From assembly GCA_023213315.1 (NCBI GenBank), contig JAKCPI010014841.1, positions 62,001-126,000 on the forward strand: a stretch of DNA of 64,000 nt. The letters run 5' to 3'. This stretch comes from Euborellia annulipes (Eukaryota; Arthropoda; Insecta; Dermaptera; Anisolabididae). The position numbers and the translations under genes were made by a program. Shown piece by piece: positions 58,201 to 64,000 of the stretch (within the stretch, counting starts at the first letter, position 1; the number at the start of each line of letters is the position of its first letter). Below the pieces are notes generated by a model that was not told the origin of the DNA, did not search any database, and saw nothing but the letters and a program-made list of their open reading frames with translations.

Positions 58201-58947
58201 AAAGGATCCTAAAAAAATGCAATCTTAATGCTGAAATTCAGCCTGAGAAATAATATTTATAGCTGGAAAATTAATTAGAACACTGGCAATAAGATAGGCT
58301 ACTTAATGAGGAAGTGAATGTTCAAGTATCTCGAGACGTTATTAGAGTGATTAAATCAGCAATTAGGTTGGACGGAAGATCTAGAATGCATGAAGGGAGG
58401 GTGGTTCAAAAGTGCTTACTGATAGACCTTATAGGGAGAAACAATTGGGTATTTCAAGGGAATTATAGAGGATAACATTAATTTCAATTTAAAGGAAATT
58501 GGGCATTACTCTCACGATTGGGCCTAAATAGAAACAGACAGGCAGTCTTGTCAAAATATAAGTAAGATCAATTAAACCAAGGATTATTATATTAATACAA
58601 AGATTTAAATTCATTTTTGACTAGACAGATTTTGAAAAAAAAAAAAAAAAGATTGCATAATAATTTCCATTTAGAGGGTTTATTTTAGCTTTATCTCCAC
58701 TGGCGCGTGTCCAAGCAAGCTTATCAAATCTTGGAGTTAATTGTTTTAGATGTATTAATATGGTAATAGATCCTTTATTCAATTCTTGTCTGCTCGACTT
58801 GAATTAATAAATAAGGAGACATTTTCGGGATTTTAATATTTAACTACAAAAGCAGTTACGTGCTATCATTTCAAAATGGAATCTTTAGAAATTTCAGTAC
58901 AATTTGAGTGTTTTATTTTTTTCTTTTCTCGAGGATCAAGAAATAAT
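58201..58947. other. AT-rich, gene-free stretch
   Basis: No supported feature. Confidence 0.35.
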
Positions 58948-59095
58948 TTTTCCATTTGGATACCAAATGGCTTAAATAAATATCCCTGGATCCACAATAT
59001 ATAGCTATATTAAGAAAAATACGTGTATCGTAAAAGTCTTATATGGCCTGAGTTGCCGAAAAGACTGTGTGTATTTGTGTGTGGGAAAAAAAATA
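58948..59095 (+). mobile_element. SINE1, 5'-truncated copy
   Basis: Begins in the palindrome (CCATTTGGATACCAAATGGC), then CCTGGATCC, shared tail motif at 59045-59065, GTGTGTATTTGTGTGTGGG and A-rich end. Confidence 0.8.
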
Positions 59096-59322
59096 ATTTT
59101 ATTTTGTCTCGCTATTATACAGTATTATATAAGCTTTAAGGAAAAGAACATGAAAAACTTTACCCTCGAATGTAATGAATCTGCCTTTTTGGCTAGAAGG
59201 CCAATGGCTAAAAGCCAATATTAAAAAAAAAATGAATATGTCAAACTTTGTAGCATTAGTGACAAACCTTCATTACCAGATATTTATTCGTCAACTGATT
59301 TCTTTTGTTTTGTTGGGAGATT

Positions 59323-59606
59323 GGCAGCCAAATTTTTTTTTTCTTTAAATATTTTATTGAGCCGACGTTTCGGTCTCGATATAGGTCATCTTCAGGGTAC
59401 GATAAGTGTCAAGGAAATATATAATTTGCATTAGGCAGCTATGTGTAATGATGCTCATCAGGTGAGAGATCTTTCACCTAATAAGCATCATTATACATAG
59501 CTGCCTAATACAAATTATATATATTTCCTTGACACTTATTGGGCTCCCTCTATCGAGGCCGAAACGTCGGCCCAATAAAATATTTAAAGAAAAAAATTTT
59601 GCTGCC
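59323..59606. mobile_element. Inverted-dimer Penelope-like repeat
   Basis: Two arms of about 130 nt in reverse complement, from GGCAGC to GCTGCC, meeting near 59465. Each arm holds the GCCGACGTTTCGG or CCGAAACGTCGGC block typical of the hammerhead repeats. In the left arm (minus) the core CTGAAGA is present but stem II is poor; in the right arm the core is deleted (CTCCCTCTATCGAGGCC). Stem I remnants (ATTGGGC/GGCCCAAT) persist. Confidence 0.7.
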
Positions 59607-59826
59607 ACTCTCTGCTCCTGCAACCTTTCCTTGATAATATTATATAAATACTGTATATAAAAAATAAACCCGTAAATGACCTCAGCAGCCGAAAAAAATA
59701 TTAACGACACATTTTAAAAATGTTTTTGTTAATTAAATTTTCATTGACCTTATTTAAGAGAATTTTTCTTTTTCATTAAACGATTGACAATTACACCTAC
59801 CTCTAAGGTGAAAAAAACTATATTAA

Positions 59827-59849
59827 AAAAAAAAAAAAAAAAAAAAAAC
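59827..59849. repeat. Long A run
   Basis: About 23 A in + orientation after a reduced SINE tail motif at 59673-59695 (AAATGACCTCAGCAGCCGAA). Confidence 0.6.
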
Positions 59850-60304
59850 AATAAAAATTTTATTTTATTTACTAAAATCTTTAAAAATATAGCTACTACC
59901 TCATTAAATAGAAGATACTGGAAGACTAATTTCAAATTTAAGAAATAGAAATTTAGGCTCTAACTTTACACCTGGACTATTTCATTCAGGCATGATTCTC
60001 GATGATTCATCAGAAAGAATTGTTAGAGAAGGGAGGAGGCCATAACTCATTTAACTTCTTTCATCTTATTCTCGCCATGTGGAAAACTCATCTGTTTAGA
60101 TTATATTCTTTTTTTTTCTTCGACTAACTAAAATATTTCTAGCGTCCTGAACAAAATGTTTCTTCACGTTGTATATAGGGCTACTTCATATGGCCAAACT
60201 ATTTAACTAAAATCAATTGTTAAATATTTTTCGAGATCTATACATTTGAATAAAATATTTGTATTCAAAATACCTCGATTCGGAGTTTAATTTATATTTA
60301 GCAA

Positions 60305-60810
60305 GAGTGTATGTTTTTGTTGGTGAGACCAAACGCCCCCGAGAATAAAACCCAGGATCTCCAGCCTTTCAGGCCATAGGTATGCTGTCGATTGCATCAG
60401 GCCACCATTACCTACACCAACAAAACTCACTTACCCTTATATACAAGTTAACCGTGCAAGTTACTAACATAGTGAGAAACATCAAAGAAAATTTCTCAGT
60501 TGTCCGCCGCTTTTTAAAGTTAGAGGGACAGATATCTAGGTCTGCTCTAACACACTACTTTAAGCAGCAAAGCCTTTAAGTTAAGTTATGGTTAAATATC
60601 AATATTTTTCGAGATCTATATATTTGAATAAGATATTAGTATTCAAATTACCTCTATTCGGACTTTACCCATAGATATATTTAACATGAGTGTATGTTTT
60701 TGTTGGTGAAGCCAGATGGCCCATGACCCCCGGGAATCGAACCCAGGATCTCCAACCTTTCCGAGGCATCGGTGTGCTGTCCATTGCATTCCCAGGGTCC
60801 ATGCCCCGTC
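60305..60810 (-). mobile_element. Two SINE3-type tRNA-like repeats flanking repeat D
   Basis: tRNA-like units at about 60310-60410 and 60690-60790 (minus), each with AGGCTGGAGATCCTGGGTT-type segments. Both are preceded on + by the same leader (TTTTTCGAGATCTATACATT, GTATTCAAAATACCTCGATT) at 60225 and 60600. Repeat D lies between them (60460-60590), so 60225-60810 is a partial tandem duplication of leader plus tRNA-like unit. Confidence 0.65.
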
Positions 60811-60924
60811 TGGCAACAAATATATGCACACACTATTGTTTATTATTAACTTTTCCTCATATGGATCTCTCAGATCCATAGCGACTATCCGTGTAACTTT
60901 AAAGATGCGTCTAACCGAGTGTTA

Positions 60925-61095
60925 AAAGACAAGGATTGTGGTCTCTGATCCAGGTAGTCCAGGTATTTATTGGATACCAAATATAAATAAATGTGTCTGG
61001 ATCATATCTATTATTAAATATTACCGGTAATATTATAATATCGTTTGAAGTTTGTATGACCTCAAATGTCGAAAAGTCTTTTAAAAGTAGGGTTT
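60925..61095 (+). repeat. Diverged SINE1-type copy
   Basis: GGTCTCTGATCCAGGTAGTCC (B-box region), TATTGGATACCAAATATAAA, GTGTCTGGATC, and a shared tail relic ATGACCTCAAATGTCGAAAA at 61056-61075. Confidence 0.6.
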
Positions 61096-61839
61096 TTTTT
61101 AGTCATTTCCACATCATTTTCATATTTTTGACTTGTATTATTTTTGTCTAATATAAAAAGTAAAAAAATACCCTTTTTAAGAAACAGATTTTTTCTTTAA
61201 AAAAAAAAAAAAAAAAAATCTAATGCATTGATTATTTATATTTATCCCTTATGCACGCCTTGCTTGTTTTTGTTTCTTATGAATGTTAAATGTAAATGAG
61301 AGGAAGGTACGAAATATATTTAACTTCAACAGCTTAAGTAATTTTAAATGATTAAAATTTCATCAGACAAATCGTCCTTTGCCACGCTAAAAGCTAATTT
61401 CTAAATCGACGTTTCATTAAATATTTAATATAATTGGTTGCCATTTCATTTCGAAATAAGGAAGGCAATTTACAACACGTTAATTCTATTAATTGAAAAA
61501 TTTAATTAAATATTTTCAATTTCTTCTAGTGCATCACTGTTTACATTTCTCTATTGTCGGAAGGATGTGTATTCTCAAGTTTATTATTCAAAATATTTGG
61601 TTTTATCGGAACTAATTTAAGATAGCCATAATTAAACGAATTGTGTAAGAGCAATATGAAGAGGGAAAAAAATTTTTTATTATAATATCGGGTCGCAGTA
61701 ATATGATTTGTGATTCGAGGGTATAATACATAATTTTAAAGTCAAATTTCCCCAGAGGCTATTTTTATTGAGATCAAAACCACTATCTGTATAAGATCAC
61801 GTTTATATAATAAAGTTAAAATTTTTGATTATTTTTATT
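61096..61839. other. AT-rich, gene-free stretch
   Basis: No supported feature. Confidence 0.35.
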
Positions 61840-61862
61840 ATGCTATTAAATTTCAGGTAAAG
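61840..61862 (+). promoter_or_regulatory. Weaker candidate recursive splice site
   Basis: TATTAAATTTCAG|GTAAAG, junction 61856/61857: an acceptor fused to a donor. The polypyrimidine tract is interrupted by purines and the donor lacks the GTAAGT optimum, so this is much weaker than the site at 22429. Confidence 0.2.
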
Positions 61863-62059
61863 TAATATGGATTCAATCAAATTGACCACTTGGGAACAAA
61901 TTCAGCACCTTTTTATGTTCAATATTTAAAGTTTATTTTACTATATTCATATTGAAGTTTAATGATCTATTTTTGAGCCATCTTTTTATATTAGATAAAT
62001 CTTGTGTTTATAACAAAGAATCAATCAAGGGCGGATCCAGAGTTTTTTTTTTGTGGAGG

Positions 62060-62300
62060 GGGATCTGGTGTGACTGGCCGCACAGCACACAACTTTCTCT
62101 TACTTTTGGTAATTTAAAGTTGCATTCTGTACTTGCTTACAAGATTATGAGTGTGTCGAAATATATTTGAATAGACACCCCGACAGACCATTTTGAGGGA
62201 ACCACTTTTTATTTTTAATCAGGCACCCTCAAAACAAGTATTTTCATCAACAGCCTCGACATCGAATTGTTGACACGATCGCAATATTTATTTATTTATA
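62060..62300 (+). mobile_element. Family A copy, internally deleted and diverged
   Basis: GATCTGGTGTGACTGGCCGC hairpin, TGTGTCGAAATATATTTGAA, then GACAGACCATTTTGAGGG and CCTCGACATCGAATTGTTGA. It is adjacent to GGGCGGATCCAGAG (62031-62044), a single end resembling the MITE at 53341. Confidence 0.65.
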
Positions 62301-62485
62301 TAGAGAATTAATTAGTTAGCAATCTCTCTACAGAATCTATTCCAATTACAGAGAGTGCATAAAAAAAATAAAAAAAGAATAAACAAAATCACAAAAAATC
62401 TATAAAAAATATAGTTTCAAATGATGTCTCTCTTCGAACGAACTTTTCCATGGCTCTTGTTACATATAACATATATATGTTATAG

Positions 62486-62530
62486 TGGAACCCCTCTTAA
62501 CCTGCCTGGTCGGACCGAGACCCTGGCCGG
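62486..62530. repeat. Single pogo-like transposon end
   Basis: TATAGTGGAACCCCTCTTAA resembles the 29335 MITE terminus; no partner end found. Confidence 0.4.
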
Positions 62531-62779
62531 ATAATCCAAAGTCATTTCATTCAAAAATAACCTGCATATTTAATCAGGTGTCATGAATAAACAACAAATA
62601 AAATTACAACTTTTTAATGTGTAAATATGTAGAGATCTCAAGTCTATGTAGGTCCATTAGAAAAATAGACTGTAAAACAAGTGAGTAAACAAACTCAGAA
62701 ACTCTTTCCCCTCCCTCTTCACCATATGAACGAACAAATTGCACAATGTTTAAATTAAAAAATTTCAATTAAAAATTAT

Positions 62780-63195
62780 ATGTGATCGTCCGCATGAAAA
62801 GGTACTAAACTAAATCTTCACTGTGCTAAATTTTCAAGAGAGTCGATTTACTAAAAAAGTTCAAAAAAATCGATTTTTTTATTACTGATTCCGATTCTCT
62901 AGTTCTTCATCTTATATGGTGAAATATTCGATTTATCAGAATCAATGTATTTTATATCAAAAAATTGAAAAAACAAGACAAAAAGATAAGAGAAATGGGA
63001 CCAAACAAACTTGAAACTCATTTTTCTCAAAACTAGGTTTTTCATAACCAAAATTTTAAAAATTTATATCTTCCAAACAAAAAATAATAAAAAAATTCTA
63101 AAAATATCGGCTTGCTCAGCAGAAAGCATAAAAACTCACTTTTGACCCCGATGAAGATTTGGTACTTTTTCATGTGGACGGTCACATATGTAATT
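62780..63195. repeat. Inverted repeat C
   Basis: ATGTGATCGTCCGCATGAAA (left) and its complement TTTCATGTGGACGGTCACAT (right, about 63166-63187) enclose AT-rich DNA. A third copy is at 38652-38700. A possible MITE; TSD not evident. Confidence 0.5.
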
Positions 63196-63239
63196 TATAA
63201 TACTAACGGGATAGGATTAATCGGAAGACTGGTTGATTC

Positions 63240-63432
63240 TAGGGCGGATAAGAGGGGGTATACTGTGTTATAAAGTAAGACAAATCAAATTTTTAAGTAC
63301 AGTATTAATTTTTAAAATTTTATAGTAAAAATAAACTTTAATTTCCAAGAAAAATATGTTTTTCAAATCTCGGGGGAGGGGGTAATTACTCCCTTTACTT
63401 TCCTCCCCCCCAAATCAATATCAATAGAGTTT
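63240..63432. repeat. Degraded MITE-like repeat
   Basis: CTAGGGCGGATAAGAGGGGG on the left, and G and C runs with TTCTGCCCTA on the right. It resembles the 53341 family but is eroded, and no TSD is visible. The 5S-derived SINE inserted at its right edge. Confidence 0.4.
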
Positions 63433-63442
63433 CTGCCCTATG

Positions 63443-63652
63443 TTTTTTTTTTTTTTTTTTTTTTTAATTAAAAGCCATTCGGCTGCAGAGGCCATTTGAC
63501 TCATAAATTTATTTATTATTTATATTATACAGTATCGACGGCTTCCGGCGGGCATTCAATGGTCTTGTTTTTCGGGGGCCACCTATCCCGATTTTCAGTA
63601 CCACTTGGCGTTGCTTAACAACATTGATCTTGGTGTGGCCAGGCCCGCCGGC
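63443..63652 (-). mobile_element. 5S rRNA-derived SINE with 10-bp TSD
   Basis: Minus strand head matches animal 5S rRNA in order: GGCCTGGCCACACCA, GTTAAGCAACGCC, GGGATAGGTGGCCCCC, with some internal loss. This includes the region of the 5S internal Pol III promoter. The body ends with AAATGGCCTCTGCAGCCGAA (shared SINE tail, complement at 63477-63496) and poly(A). CTGCCCTATG is duplicated at 63433-63442 and 63653-63662, fixing the boundaries. Confidence 0.85.
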
Positions 63653-63662
63653 CTGCCCTATG

Positions 63663-64000
63663 GTTAAATTTAGTTAATTTTAAGTTTTTTTATTTATTAT
63701 TATCGTACACAAATTATTTCGAGTAGGAATAGGAACAAAATCGTTCCGATATGATGGAACGGAAACGATACTGAACTATTCATAAATGAAAGGGTTTTTA
63801 TTCACATGATTTATAATACCTATTATATTCAAGATTTTTTTCTAATTCGAGATTTCAATGCATCTAAGAGATGTAGAAAATTCGTCGGCCCTGTCTCTCT
63901 ATGCTCTTATTTTCTCTTTCTGTCTATATGGGTGAGTAGTCACTTACCCTTTCCCCTTTATATATTATTTTATATTAACTTCGCTCCTTTCTTTTATATT
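63663..64000. other. AT-rich end of window
   Basis: No supported feature. Confidence 0.4.

Overview
The window looks like nuclear DNA of an invertebrate animal, probably an arthropod. It is strongly AT-rich, has no long open reading frames, and is packed with tRNA-headed and 5S-rRNA-headed SINEs, miniature DNA transposons with clean target-site duplications (TSDs), and Penelope-type repeats that carry hammerhead ribozymes. There is no operon structure, Shine-Dalgarno pattern, CRISPR array or phage module. I cannot name the species. All family assignments are by eye; no search was run.

Coding content is very small. The best case is a terminal exon on the + strand (2713-2822) with a clear 3' splice site, a compositionally distinct reading frame and downstream AATAAA signals. 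Weaker cases are a 64-nt internal exon (5623-5686, +), a 91-nt internal exon in a GC-rich island (16694-16784, -), a short open segment ending at a 5' splice site (3349-3453, -), and a promoter-proximal first exon (39569-39733, -) with a 20-codon upstream ORF. Two polypyrimidine-CAG|GTAAG-type sites (22429/22430 and 61856/61857, +) look like recursive splice sites, which would suit a very long intron. The rest is probably intron or intergenic DNA.

Layout: 1-4.5 kb holds Penelope-like direct and inverted repeats with hammerheads, the terminal exon, and two SINEs. 4.5-10 kb has hAT-type MITEs and a tRNA-like sequence. 10-13.2 kb has two full copies of a roughly 650-bp two-hairpin element (called family A here), one split by a SINE with an 11-bp TSD. 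14-26 kb has several MITEs, a GC island, a recursive splice candidate and an inverted tRNA-like repeat. 27.7-35.8 kb contains nested transposons four levels deep, followed by a Harbinger-like MITE. 36-40 kb has palindromes and the candidate minus-strand promoter. 42-46.2 kb has a second tRNA-SINE family and a head-to-tail run of family A. 47.7-48.1 kb is a GC island. 49.7-57.8 kb is dominated by family A, with a well-formed hammerhead ribozyme inserted at 50.2 kb. 57.9-64 kb has a third tRNA-like family, a long inverted Penelope-like repeat and a 5S-derived SINE with a perfect 10-bp TSD.

Two observations stand out. First, hammerhead motifs repeatedly occur in inverted-dimer insertions flanked by long TSDs. 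Second, SINE families with different heads (at least two tRNA types and 5S rRNA) share one 3' motif, close to GGCCTNAGNTGCCGAAAA, plus a palindromic segment just after the head, which suggests a modular SINE superfamily.
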